Source of the DNA: an uncultured Clostridia bacterium
GTDB taxonomy: Bacteria; Bacillota; Clostridia; Christensenellales; Pumilibacteraceae
Length of the DNA stretch: 41,738 bases
Direction of reading: 5' to 3'
NCBI GenBank assembly: GCA_944363615.1
Contig: CALVUQ010000014.1
Coordinates: 1 to 41,738 of the forward strand
Position numbers and translations under genes: made by a program. Positions 1 through 8,698 of this stretch are shown here, in pieces (positions within the stretch are counted from its first letter, which is position 1; each line of letters begins with the position of its first letter). Under the pieces are notes generated by a model. It had not been told where the DNA came from. It saw nothing but the letters and a program-made list of their open reading frames with translations, and ran no database searches.

Positions 1-1
1 A

Positions 2-607
2 GTTGAGCCGAATAAGGCGGTTCTGCGGCTGGAAAATTCGGCAGAAACGGAAAAAAGTTATCCGTTCCGCTTCTCGCTTACGCTTACATACGCCCTTAAA
101 GGAAATACGCTTTCTTTAACCTACGAGGTTCTTAACACGGACGACAAAACCGTATATTTCATGATAGGCGGCCATCTCGGACTGGCTCTTAAGGGGGAAG
201 ACGGCGACACAAAAGGCAACCGCGTGATATTTTCGCGGCCCGCGGACAATTTTTATCCGCTTTGCAAGGATTTTCTTCTTCCTCGGGAAGAGTGCAAACC
301 CGTCAAAGAATTTAATGCGGATAAGGCGTTTTTCCGTAAATTCAATACTTTTATCACGAATTGCGGCGCGGAAGGCGCAAATATTACGGTAATCAAAAAA
401 TCCGGGAAAACGCTTGAATTTTCTGCCGACGCGCCCGTAATAGCCTTCTGGTCCCATCCCGACGCCGGCGATTTTTTCTGTGCGGAACCGTGGTGGGGAT
501 TACCGGACTTTTACGACCCGAAACGCGAGATTGAGGACAAAGAGATGGTAAACGCGCTAACGCCCGGCGGCAGATTTGCCTGCGGATATGCGCTTACCGT
601 AAAATAA
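2..607 (+). CDS. Aldose 1-epimerase family protein (LacX-like), 5' end outside window
   Basis: Open reading frame that enters from the left edge in frame 2 and stops with TAA at 605-607; about 201 residues are visible. The segment SYPFRFSLTLTYAL, then LTYEVLNTDDK and IGGHLGLAL, matches the central beta-sandwich of LacX-like galactose mutarotases, where the IGGH histidine belongs to the sugar site. The end (CAEPWWGLPDF, later PGGRF) matches the family's C-terminal strands. Family members interconvert alpha and beta anomers of hexoses in the cytoplasm. This fits the phosphohexomutase downstream, but the 143-nt gap leaves co-transcription open. Substrate cannot be told from sequence. Confidence 0.85.
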   Translation, partial: VEPNKAVLRLENSAETEKSYPFRFSLTLTYALKGNTLSLTYEVLNTDDKTVYFMIGGHLGLALKGEDGDTKGNRVIFSRPADNFYPLCKDFLLPREECKPVKEFNADKAFFRKFNTFITNCGAEGANITVIKKSGKTLEFSADAPVIAFWSHPDAGDFFCAEPWWGLPDFYDPKREIEDKEMVNALTPGGRFACGYALTVK

Positions 608-750
608 TTCGACGACAAATTGTCGAAAACCCTTATAAATCCTTTGGAGTTTCGGCAAAAATATATTAAAATAATACAGTATTTGTTTTAATTGCGGCTT
701 GAATTTTATAAAAGCGTCAAACATTTTACCAAACGGAGTATGATATAGTT

Positions 751-2412
751 ATGAGAAACGTGGAAGAAAAATTCAATGAATGGTTAGCTCGTTCCACCGA
801 CCCCGAAGTCAACGAGCAGCTTGCACGTCTTGCCTCGGACGAAAAGGCAAGGACAAACGCCTTTTACAAGGACCTTGAGTTCGGCACCGGCGGACTGAGG
901 GGAGAGCTGGGCGCAGGCACAAACTGTCTGAATGTTTACACTATACGCAAAGTGACGCAGGGCATTGCGGACTGTTTGAAAACTCACGGCAGCAAGAAAG
1001 CCGCGATATCTTACGACAGCCGTATAAATTCCGAGCTTTTTGCCGTTACCGCCGCCGAAGTTTTCGCCGCCAACGGCATCAGGACTTTCCTCACCAAAGA
1101 GCTGATGCCCACGCCCTATTTGTCTTACATTACGAGGAAAACGGGCGCAGACGCAGGCGTTATGATAACCGCGTCGCACAATCCCGCCCGATACAACGGC
1201 TACAAAGTGTACGGCGCGGACGGCTGCCAGCTTACGGACGACGGAGCGCTTGAAATGATAGGCTACATCAATAAAATCGATCCGTTCGACGTGGTTACCC
1301 TGAGTCTTGATGATTATCTTAAAAGCGGAATGGTGGAATATGTCAGCGACGACGTTACCGCCGCCTATCTCGACGAGGTTTTTGCCCGCCGCACAGCGTA
1401 TGCCGAGGGGCTTAACGTGACGTATTCTCCGCTTAACGGCACGGGATACAAGCTTGTGCCCGAAATTCTTAAAAGGATGAAAGTTTCAAGGCTGGACATC
1501 GTGCAGGAACAGTCCATGCCCGACGGACATTTTCCCACCTGTCCTTATCCCAACCCCGAGAAAGCGGAGGCGCTTAAGCTGGGCCTGAAGTGCGCGGCTT
1601 CAAACGATTCCGACATACTGATAGCCACCGATCCCGATTGCGACCGCGTGGGCATTGCCGTCAGGACGCAGGAGGGAATGAAGCTTATGACGGGCAACGA
1701 AGTGGGCGTGCTTTTGTCCGATTACCTTCTCATGCGCAAAAAGGCCAACGGAACCTTACCCGATAAGCCCGTTATAGTAAAGACCATCGTCACGACGGAG
1801 CTCGTGCGGAAAGTCGCCGCTCCTTACGGCGCGGAAATCAAGGACGTGCTTACGGGATTCAAGTACATCGGCGACGTTATCGGCAAGCTGGAAAAGAAAG
1901 GGGAAGAAAACCGTTACGTATTGGGATTCGAGGAAAGTTACGGCTATCTTTCGGGGACGTACGTGCGCGACAAAGACGGCGTAAACGCTTCCATGCTGGT
2001 TGCGGAAATGGCGGCTTATTACAAGGCTCAGGGAAAAACTCTCGTCGACCGCATAAACGAGATTTACGCTCTTTACGGACTGTACGAGCATAAGCTGATA
2101 ACCTACGAGTTTGCAGGCGCCGAGGGCCATGATAAAATGAAAAGCCTTCTAAAAGCTTTGCGTCAGCATCTTCCGAAGGAGATAGCGGGGTCTGCCGTCA
2201 CACGCAGCGTGGACTATCTCACGCAGACGGAAGCGGACTTGCCGCGCTCCGACGTATTGTCGTTTTTTACCGAGGACGGCTCTCAGCTTGTCATCCGCCC
2301 GTCGGGGACCGAGCCTCTTATAAAAGTCTATCTTACGGCGTGCAAAGACAAAAAGTACAACGAAAACAAGTTCGCTCTCATGAAGAAGGAACTGGACGCG
2401 ATTTTTGCATAA
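751..2412 (+). CDS. Phosphoglucomutase/phosphomannomutase (alpha-D-phosphohexomutase)
   Basis: A 553-residue protein, the normal length for the long bacterial PgcA-type enzymes. It interconverts hexose 1- and 6-phosphates through a phosphoserine. All four signature sites are present: the active-site serine S142 in TASHNPARYNG, the Mg-binding loop DPDCDR (D294, D296, D298), the sugar-selecting GFEESYGY-like loop (seen as LGFEESYGYLSG), and the phosphate-binding RPSGTEP near R516. The start ATG has GGAG 11 nt upstream. It follows the mutarotase gene and probably feeds glucose 1-phosphate or mannose 1-phosphate into cell-envelope and storage polymers. Whether glucose or mannose is preferred cannot be read from the sequence. 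Confidence 0.95.
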   Translation: MRNVEEKFNEWLARSTDPEVNEQLARLASDEKARTNAFYKDLEFGTGGLRGELGAGTNCLNVYTIRKVTQGIADCLKTHGSKKAAISYDSRINSELFAVTAAEVFAANGIRTFLTKELMPTPYLSYITRKTGADAGVMITASHNPARYNGYKVYGADGCQLTDDGALEMIGYINKIDPFDVVTLSLDDYLKSGMVEYVSDDVTAAYLDEVFARRTAYAEGLNVTYSPLNGTGYKLVPEILKRMKVSRLDIVQEQSMPDGHFPTCPYPNPEKAEALKLGLKCAASNDSDILIATDPDCDRVGIAVRTQEGMKLMTGNEVGVLLSDYLLMRKKANGTLPDKPVIVKTIVTTELVRKVAAPYGAEIKDVLTGFKYIGDVIGKLEKKGEENRYVLGFEESYGYLSGTYVRDKDGVNASMLVAEMAAYYKAQGKTLVDRINEIYALYGLYEHKLITYEFAGAEGHDKMKSLLKALRQHLPKEIAGSAVTRSVDYLTQTEADLPRSDVLSFFTEDGSQLVIRPSGTEPLIKVYLTACKDKKYNENKFALMKKELDAIFA

Positions 2413-2451
2413 AAAATGCGCGAAAACCTTATTTTTCGTCGGCTTTGACGC

Positions 2452-2481
2452 TTGACAAAATAAGCGCTGATGACTTATAAT
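2452..2481 (+). promoter_or_regulatory. Sigma-A promoter of the glutamine-synthetase-like gene
   Basis: TTGACA at 2452-2457 and TATAAT at 2476-2481, 18 bp apart. The predicted transcription start is near 2488. This puts an upstream in-frame ATG (2470) before the transcript and supports translation from 2581, with a leader of about 93 nt. Confidence 0.85.
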
Positions 2482-2500
2482 ATTCGAAAAATGATTGAAC

Positions 2501-2551
2501 AAAGGCGTTCGTCAAGTGAAGGAATTTGTCTTTCATTTGCCGGACGCTTTT
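2501..2551 (+). promoter_or_regulatory. 51-nt leader hairpin before the glutamine-synthetase-like gene
   Basis: Arms 2501-2522 and 2530-2551 form 22 opposed positions with a single mismatch (T2512 against C2540) and four G-U pairs, closing a 7-nt loop AATTTGT. The hairpin lies between the promoter and the ribosome binding site, ending 5 nt before the first of two AAAGGAG motifs (2557 and 2566). It has only TTTT at its 3' edge, inside the stem, so it is a poor intrinsic terminator. The gene two positions downstream encodes an ANTAR RNA-binding protein, so a regulatory leader is a reasonable inference. The loop does not match the usual two-hexaloop ANTAR target. Confidence 0.6.
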
Positions 2552-2580
2552 CCATTAAAGGAGATAAAGGAGTGTCTAGC

Positions 2581-3825
2581 ATGAGATACACGGCAAGACA
2601 GGTAAAACAGTTTGCGGAGGAAAATGACGTAAAGTTCGTCAAACTGACATTCTGCGATATGCAGGGAAAACAAAAAAACATCTCTTTGGTCGCGGAGGAG
2701 CTGGATTCCGCGTTCTCCGAGGGAGTGGAGTTCGACCCCTCGCTTTTCGATTGCTTCGCCACTGACGGAAAGCCGCTGTATCTTTATCCCGATCCTTCAT
2801 CGTTATACGTGCTTCCCTGGCGTCCGCAGTCCGGCAGAGTGGTAAGCATGCTGTGCGACATTAAATATGCCGACAAAACGGATTTCGAGGGGGATTGCCG
2901 CCGTATACTTTCCGACACCGTCAAAAGGTTGGAAAATAAAGGAATCAAATGCGACATAGGCACCGCCTGCGACTTTTACGTACTTAAGACGGCGGAGGAC
3001 GGCTCGCCCGTTTTTCAGCCTTACGACCGCGCGGGTTACTGCGACGCCGCGCCGCTTGATAAGTGCGAAAACATTCGCCGCGACATAATTTTCAGTCTGG
3101 GAACAATGGGTATTACGCCCGTATCTTCGCATCACGAGTTCGGCAAGGGACAAAACCGCATAATTTTCAAACCGTCCGACCCGATGACCGCGGCCAAAAA
3201 CATGCTTATTTATAAGTCCGCCGTGCGCAACATCTGCGTGCGCGACGGGGTTTATGCCACGTTTATGCCAAGACCGTTTATCATGGACGCCGCAAGCGGA
3301 ATGCACGTTTCTTTCTCGTTTTCGGGGGATATGTCCAAGGCCGCGGTAGAAAGTTTTGCCGAGGGAATTTTGGAAAACATCGACGCCGTGACTTTGTTCG
3401 CAAATCCCACTGTTAACAGCTACCGCAGACTTGAAACTCTTGACGCTATAAAAAGACTGTCGTGGACGGACAAATGCTCCGATTCGCTCTTGCGCATCGC
3501 ATGGGGTAAAAATCCCACCGTTACGCTGTGTTCGCCCGACAACGTCGCAAATCCGTATCTTTTGTTTGCGCTTCTGCTTAACGCGGGACTGGACGGAATA
3601 GAATCCGCTAAAAAACTTCGTCCGCAGTTGAAAGAAGGCGCCGTTTCGGGAAAACTGCCCGAAGATCTGTCGTCTGCGCTGGACAAAGCCCTTTCAAGCG
3701 AACTGATAAAAAGGATAATTCCTGCCGCTCAGCTTAAAAAATTTGCGAAAATAAAGCGTCTTGAAGCGGAAAAATACCAGCAGACCGATTTCGAGTCGGA
3801 AAGAGAGCAATATCTGGATTGCTGA
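2581..3825 (+). CDS. Glutamine-synthetase-like protein, probable pseudoenzyme
   Basis: 414 residues, slightly shorter than type I glutamine synthetases (about 440). The start at 2581 is chosen because AAAGGAG (2566-2572) lies 8 nt upstream and the promoter ends at 2481. The GS fold is clear: LPWRPQ, FEGDCRR, GYCDAAPLDK, SHHE, ATFMPRP, ASGMH, NPTVNSYRRL and ANPYL. However, many catalytic positions differ. The PEPEF metal site reads TACDF, GQHE reads GQNR, the NRS arginine motif reads CSDS, the RVEVRS motif reads TVTLCS, and the loop glutamate of YEAP is not kept. HHE and the GMH histidine remain. Glutamine synthesis therefore looks unlikely; sensing or regulation is inferred. The ANTAR regulator follows after 101 nt, an arrangement known for glnA in clostridia. 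Confidence 0.85.
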   Translation: MRYTARQVKQFAEENDVKFVKLTFCDMQGKQKNISLVAEELDSAFSEGVEFDPSLFDCFATDGKPLYLYPDPSSLYVLPWRPQSGRVVSMLCDIKYADKTDFEGDCRRILSDTVKRLENKGIKCDIGTACDFYVLKTAEDGSPVFQPYDRAGYCDAAPLDKCENIRRDIIFSLGTMGITPVSSHHEFGKGQNRIIFKPSDPMTAAKNMLIYKSAVRNICVRDGVYATFMPRPFIMDAASGMHVSFSFSGDMSKAAVESFAEGILENIDAVTLFANPTVNSYRRLETLDAIKRLSWTDKCSDSLLRIAWGKNPTVTLCSPDNVANPYLLFALLLNAGLDGIESAKKLRPQLKEGAVSGKLPEDLSSALDKALSSELIKRIIPAAQLKKFAKIKRLEAEKYQQTDFESEREQYLDC

Positions 3826-3926
3826 GTCGATAAAGAATAATACGGTAAGGTCGTTTTTGTTTTTTTTGCGCGCCGCGCCTTAGTTGAGGACAGCCGCGCA
3901 ACAGGAGTTTAACGCGGAGAAAACGA

Positions 3927-4493
3927 GTGGAAGCGCTTTTAGTCACCAATTCCGACAAAAATTTCTCTCAGCTTGCGGAAGTTGTCCGTTCATGCGGAGA
4001 TTACAACATCGTACGAGCGTCGTCCGGTGCCGCCGCGCGCCGCGCTTTTTCCGAACGCGATTTCGACCTTGCGATCATAGAACAGGTCAAGGACGACCGC
4101 GGCAAGAACGTTGCGCGCTCGCTTATAGAAACTTCCTGTTCCGCAGGCGTGATACTTATCGAAGACAGTTTTGTTTACGAGCAGGTCGCCGCGGAGCTGG
4201 AGTCTTTAGGCATAATCGTCATTCCTCGGCCCGTGCACCGCGTGTTGCTTATAACTGCGATAAGGTTTATGCACGCCAACAGCGTGCGCATATGCAAGCT
4301 TAAAAATCAGAATAATCTGCTTGTAAGGGAAATAGAGGACCTTAAATTCATTAACAAGGCGAAATACGCGCTTATGGAGTCCTTGGGTTACAGCGAAAAT
4401 CAGGCGCACAAATACATCGAAAAGCGCGCCATGGACGAGCGCAAAACCAAAAAAGCGGTCGCTCTGGAAGTGCTTAAAACTTACGACGCGTAA
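3927..4493 (+). CDS. ANTAR-domain regulator with degenerate receiver domain
   Basis: 188 residues from a GTG start with GGAG 7 nt upstream. Residues 1-115 have a receiver-like fold, but the usual acidic pair near the N terminus reads TNSD and the phospho-acceptor position reads AIIE instead of an aspartate, so classical phosphorylation is doubtful. A coiled segment (KLKNQNNLLVREIEDL) leads into the C-terminal ANTAR domain, with INKAKYALMESLGYSE, AHKYIEKRAMDERK and KKAVALEVL. ANTAR domains bind RNA hairpins and prevent transcription termination. Clostridial glnA genes are often followed by such a regulator (NitR type). Its input may be protein-protein contact, perhaps with the GS-like protein; that is inference. 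Confidence 0.9.
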   Translation: MEALLVTNSDKNFSQLAEVVRSCGDYNIVRASSGAAARRAFSERDFDLAIIEQVKDDRGKNVARSLIETSCSAGVILIEDSFVYEQVAAELESLGIIVIPRPVHRVLLITAIRFMHANSVRICKLKNQNNLLVREIEDLKFINKAKYALMESLGYSENQAHKYIEKRAMDERKTKKAVALEVLKTYDA

Positions 4494-4534
4494 AATTTCG
4501 GGAATAAAGCCACTGTGGAGAGAAAACGGTAAAA

Positions 4535-5377
4535 ATGAAAGAATATCAGTTCATCAAGTACGAAGGTTGCGGCAACGATTACATTTACATAGACTGTTTC
4601 GGCTTCGAGCCTCCCGACGCGGAAAAAAGCCGTATCGCCGTTAAACTGTCCGACCGGCATTTCGGGGTGGGCGGCGACGGAGTGGTGTTCGTATGTAAGT
4701 CGGACAAAGCGGACGGATTCATGCGCATGTTCAACGCCGACGGCAGCGAAGGAAAAATGTGCGGCAACGCCATAAGGTGCGTCGGTAAATATCTTTACGA
4801 AAAACGCGGGGTAAAGAAAGAACAAATCGCCGTGGAAACGTTAAGCGGCGTAAAAACGCTTAAGCTTTTCGTGCGGAACGGATTGGTGGAAGCCGCCCGC
4901 GTGGACATGGGCGCGCCCGTGCTTTCGCCCGAAAAAATACCCGCGCTGTTCACGGGCGAAAAAGTGGTCAACGAAAAGGTATTGCTGGACAAAGAGCGCA
5001 GAATCACTCTTGTTTCCATGGGCAATCCTCATTGCGTGATTTTTACCGATAAGGTCAAGGACATGGACATTGAAACACCAGGTAAAATCATTGAAAACAA
5101 CAGTCTGTTTCCCGACCGCGTCAACGTGGAGTTTGCAGAAGTGCTTTCTCCCGAAAAAGCTGTAATGCGCGTATGGGAGCGCGGCAGCGGCGAAACTCTT
5201 GCATGCGGGACGGGCGCTTGCGCGACGGCAGTTGCGATGGTGCTTAACGGACTGGCGGAAAAGGGTAAGGACATAACTATTGAATTAAGGGGCGGAAAGC
5301 TTGTCATAAATTACGATGAAACGGTGTATATGACGGGCCCCGCGACGGAAGTGTTTACAGGGAGCGTGAAATTATGA
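4535..5377 (+). CDS. dapF: Diaminopimelate epimerase
   Basis: 280 residues, the normal length. It converts LL- to meso-diaminopimelate for peptidoglycan cross-links and lysine. The N terminus (FIKYEGCGNDYIYID) and the two catalytic cysteines are present: C76 in MCGNAIRC and C224 in LACGTGACATA, along with GNPHCV and the FPDRVNVEF segment. The stop codon overlaps the pyrG start in an ATGA arrangement, implying translational coupling. dapL, which makes its substrate, lies about 3.3 kb downstream in the same direction, so the lysine/peptidoglycan branch is split by pyrG and a glycosidase gene. Confidence 0.97.
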   Translation: MKEYQFIKYEGCGNDYIYIDCFGFEPPDAEKSRIAVKLSDRHFGVGGDGVVFVCKSDKADGFMRMFNADGSEGKMCGNAIRCVGKYLYEKRGVKKEQIAVETLSGVKTLKLFVRNGLVEAARVDMGAPVLSPEKIPALFTGEKVVNEKVLLDKERRITLVSMGNPHCVIFTDKVKDMDIETPGKIIENNSLFPDRVNVEFAEVLSPEKAVMRVWERGSGETLACGTGACATAVAMVLNGLAEKGKDITIELRGGKLVINYDETVYMTGPATEVFTGSVKL

Positions 5378-7023
5378 CAAAATACATATTCGTCACCGGC
5401 GGCGTTGTGTCGGGACTCGGAAAAGGAATAACGGCTGCGTCGCTGGGAATGATGCTGAAAGCGAAAGGCCTGAAGGTGATAGCGCAAAAGCTTGATCCGT
5501 ACATCAACATAGACCCCGGCACCATGAGCCCGTATCAGCACGGGGAGGTTTTCGTCACGGAGGACGGAGCCGAAACCGATCTCGACCTTGGACATTACGA
5601 GCGTTTTATCGACGTCAATCTGAACAAATATTCCAATCTTACCACGGGTAAAGTGTACTGGAACGTTTTGAACGCCGAGCGCGCAGGCATCTACAACGGC
5701 GAAACGGTACAGGTGATTCCGCACATCACGGGCGAAATTAAAAAGTTCATATATTCGGTGGGAAAGAAGATAGGTGCGGACGTGGTCATTACGGAAATCG
5801 GCGGCACCACGGGCGATATCGAAAGTCAGCCGTTTATAGAGGCGATTCGTCAGGTGGCAGGTGAAGCGGGCAGGGAGAACTGTCTTTTCGTGCACGTCAC
5901 TCTGGCGCCGGTAGTCGCCGACGGCGAAATGAAAACCAAACCCACTCAACATTCCGTAAAGGAACTGAGGGGGCTGGGCGTATCACCCGATATTATAGTA
6001 CTGCGTACCGACGCGGCGGTCAGCGAGGAAACGCGCAACAAAGTCGCGCTTTTCTGCAACGTGGAGCCCGATTGCGTCATAGAGGACAGCAACGTCGACA
6101 TTCTTTACGAAGCGCCCATAATGCTGGAAAAAAGCAAATTTACCGAAATAGTCTCGCGCGAACTGGGACTTAACGACAATCCGCCCGACTTAAGGTTCTG
6201 GAACGAGATGCTGGAAAAAGCCCGCCGCCGCGACAAGATAGTCACGATAGGACTGGTGGGCAAATACATAAAGATGTTCGACACCTATCTTTCGATAGTG
6301 GAGGCGCTTACCCATGCGGGCATCTACAATGGCGCAAAGATAGATTTACGGTGGATTGACGCTGAAAAGGTAACGCCCGAAACCGCCGCCGAGGAGCTTA
6401 AGGACTGCGACGGAATAATCGTACCGGGAGGATTCGGCGACCGCGGAGTGGAGGGTATGATAGAGGCAGCGCACTATTGCCGCGAAAACGATCTTCCTTA
6501 CTTCGGCATTTGTCTTGGGATGCAGATTGCGGTCATAGAGTTTGCGCGTAACGCCGCGGGACTTAAGGACGCCAACAGCAGGGAATTCGATCCCCTCTCG
6601 CGCAATAAGGTAATCGACATCATGGAAGGACAGGCGGGACTTGAAAATACGGGCGGGTCAATGCGGCTGGGCGCATACGAGTGCAAGATAAAACCGGGCA
6701 CGCTTTTGAGTAAAGCGTACGAGGGCGCGCCTTCGGTTATGGAGCGTCACCGTCACCGCTACGAATTCAACAACGATTACCGCGATACTTTTACGGATCT
6801 GGGGCTCGTTCTCGGCGGTACTTCTCCCGACGACGCGCTTGTGGAGTCCGTGGAAGTGCCCGGCAATCTGTTCCACTTGGGCGTACAGTATCATCCGGAG
6901 TTCAAATCGCGTCCCGCAAAACCTCATCCGCTTTTCCGCGAGTTCGTTTCGGCGGCGCTTGAAAACCGCAAAAGAAGCGGAAAAAATCTTTTGATAGAAA
7001 AAGAGGAAATAAAAAGTGAATAA
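5374..7023 (+). CDS. pyrG: CTP synthase
   Basis: 549 residues, close to the usual 535-550. It makes CTP from UTP, ATP and glutamine. The N-terminal synthetase domain opens with FVTGGVVSGLGKGI and continues with KLDPYINIDPGTMSP and the ITEIGGTTGDIES segment. The C-terminal class I glutaminase domain has the nucleophile C380 in GICLGMQ and the H507/E509 pair in QYHPEF. The ATG overlaps the dapF stop. The last codons overlap the GTG of the GH43-like gene by 8 nt, so the three genes are probably read from one message. Confidence 0.98.
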   Translation: MTKYIFVTGGVVSGLGKGITAASLGMMLKAKGLKVIAQKLDPYINIDPGTMSPYQHGEVFVTEDGAETDLDLGHYERFIDVNLNKYSNLTTGKVYWNVLNAERAGIYNGETVQVIPHITGEIKKFIYSVGKKIGADVVITEIGGTTGDIESQPFIEAIRQVAGEAGRENCLFVHVTLAPVVADGEMKTKPTQHSVKELRGLGVSPDIIVLRTDAAVSEETRNKVALFCNVEPDCVIEDSNVDILYEAPIMLEKSKFTEIVSRELGLNDNPPDLRFWNEMLEKARRRDKIVTIGLVGKYIKMFDTYLSIVEALTHAGIYNGAKIDLRWIDAEKVTPETAAEELKDCDGIIVPGGFGDRGVEGMIEAAHYCRENDLPYFGICLGMQIAVIEFARNAAGLKDANSREFDPLSRNKVIDIMEGQAGLENTGGSMRLGAYECKIKPGTLLSKAYEGAPSVMERHRHRYEFNNDYRDTFTDLGLVLGGTSPDDALVESVEVPGNLFHLGVQYHPEFKSRPAKPHPLFREFVSAALENRKRSGKNLLIEKEEIKSE

Positions 7024-8686
7024 GCTCAGATTTTCCGACGGCATAGGCGAATCCGATAAAACACTGTTTTATAAAAACGACTTTTCGGTTACTTGTGCGG
7101 ATCCGGGTTGTATTTACGTGTCCGAAAAAGACGATCCCGTAAACGGCGGCTGGTTTTACATGTATTCCACGGGGCATTGCTCGCCCAAAAGCGGCGATTA
7201 CGCTTTTGCCGCGTTTCCGTGTTACCGCTCGCGCGATTTCGGCGCGTGGGAAATGATCGGCGCGGCTGAGGGGCACGCGCTTAAGGTCAAGGCGTCCGAC
7301 TGGGCGGAAAAGTTCTTCTGGGCGCCGGAAGTCATCCGCGACCGTAAAAGCGGAAAGTATTACATGTATTTCAGCGCGGGCGCCAAAAAAGGCGACGCCA
7401 CCACCGAATACACTTCCGAAACGGACGATATGTGGGCATGCCTTTATCTCGGCATAGCAGTGTCCGACACTCCTTTCGGTCCTTTTGTCATGGCTGAGGG
7501 CGTAAACCTCGACGGCGACGTAATAAGCGGCAAAAACCCGCCGTTCAATTTTCAGAAAAAGCTGGGCTTAAGCCATTACTGGTCCGCAATAGACGTAAGT
7601 CCTTTCATCGCGCCCGACGGCACGCTTTATGTCTATTTTGCCAAACACGTCGATAAATTCCATAAGTGTATTTGCGTTTACGGAATGAAAATGAAGGATT
7701 TCATCACGCCCGATTATTCCACGGTTACGAAATTGACTCACCCCTCAGTGCTGAAAGGCGCAGGAAAAGCGGGCGACGTCGGTTATTTTGAAGAGGGTGC
7801 GGAAAAAATCGATGAGGGCAACGTCAACGAAGGTCCTTTCATGACCTATCACGACGGAAAATATTATCTCACGTATTCGCCTTTCGGATACGGCTCCAGG
7901 CGCTATTCGATAATGCAGGCGGTTTCCGATTTTCCCTTGGGTCCGTTTACCAAAATCCGCTACGAAGAGGGCAATCCCGTCATCGGAATAAACGCCGTCA
8001 ACGATTACATGGCCGGTACGGGACATCATAACTTTGCTTACACCGACAGGGAAATGTGGGCGGTTTATCACGCTCACCGCGACCCCGTCGAGCCCTGCGA
8101 CAAGGACGGAAGATTCAAAGGAAGAGTTCTTGCCGTCGATCGGGTAGGTTTCGTCAGAAACGAAAAACTCGGATTCGATATTCTGCGCGGCTTCGGTCCA
8201 ACGGCATCTTTACAGCCGCTTGCCGAAGTAAACGGAAACTGTATAAATCTGGCGCGCACCGCAAAAGTCGCTTCCTCGGCTCAGGGCGACACTCAGAAGT
8301 ATCTGAACGACGGATTTATAGCCGTTCACCCCTTTTCGGCGGGGGAAGAAGCGGTGTTTAAGGGCAACGCCGAAATTACCTTTACTTTCGATAAGCCCAG
8401 GGAAATACACGCGGTCATGGTGTATAACAGCCTTAACTACGAATGCGCTTTTTCCAAAGTCGATTCCGTCACGTTAAGCGCCGACGTCAATGTTTACACG
8501 CTTTGCGACGTGCCTGCGGATCCCGCCGACGTAAACCCGGAAAAAAAGTTCATGCGCGCGGGCGGCTCTGCCAAGGCGACTTTTAAGCCGGTCATGGCGG
8601 ATAAGATCACGATTGAAATATCTTCAAAGTACGATGGCAGTGAAGATACGATAAGAATACCCGAAATCGTTATTCTGGGGAAATAA
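7016..8686 (+). CDS. Cytoplasmic GH43-family-like glycosidase with C-terminal beta-sandwich domain
   Basis: 556 residues, no signal peptide or membrane segment. Residues 1-about 390 resemble the five-bladed propeller of clan GH-F (GH43-like): catalytic base D29 in CADPG, pKa-modulating D193 in AIDVSPF and acid E272 in NEGPFM, plus WAPEV and AVSDTPFGPF repeats. Residues from about 395 look like a galactose-binding-like (F5/8 C) domain and end in PEIVILGK. GH43 enzymes act on arabinan, xylan or related side chains; the substrate here is unknown. The GTG start overlaps pyrG, and dapL follows after 12 nt. It is a clear paralogue of the lipoprotein at 32134-34284, which shares both domains. Confidence 0.85.
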   Translation: MNKLRFSDGIGESDKTLFYKNDFSVTCADPGCIYVSEKDDPVNGGWFYMYSTGHCSPKSGDYAFAAFPCYRSRDFGAWEMIGAAEGHALKVKASDWAEKFFWAPEVIRDRKSGKYYMYFSAGAKKGDATTEYTSETDDMWACLYLGIAVSDTPFGPFVMAEGVNLDGDVISGKNPPFNFQKKLGLSHYWSAIDVSPFIAPDGTLYVYFAKHVDKFHKCICVYGMKMKDFITPDYSTVTKLTHPSVLKGAGKAGDVGYFEEGAEKIDEGNVNEGPFMTYHDGKYYLTYSPFGYGSRRYSIMQAVSDFPLGPFTKIRYEEGNPVIGINAVNDYMAGTGHHNFAYTDREMWAVYHAHRDPVEPCDKDGRFKGRVLAVDRVGFVRNEKLGFDILRGFGPTASLQPLAEVNGNCINLARTAKVASSAQGDTQKYLNDGFIAVHPFSAGEEAVFKGNAEITFTFDKPREIHAVMVYNSLNYECAFSKVDSVTLSADVNVYTLCDVPADPADVNPEKKFMRAGGSAKATFKPVMADKITIEISSKYDGSEDTIRIPEIVILGK

Positions 8687-8698
8687 GGAGAATAAATA

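Noticed and set aside
605..627. Terminator after the aldose epimerase gene
   Set aside because: TTCGAC/GTCGAA can pair but there is no T-run after it, so termination is not supported.
2523..2529. Canonical ANTAR hexaloop target in the leader hairpin
   Set aside because: Only one loop is present and the expected G at loop position 4 is absent.
2470..2580. N-terminal extension of the GS-like protein from ATG at 2470
   Set aside because: The ATG lies inside the promoter -10 region, and the extension is encoded by the hairpin leader; the strong ribosome binding site supports 2581.
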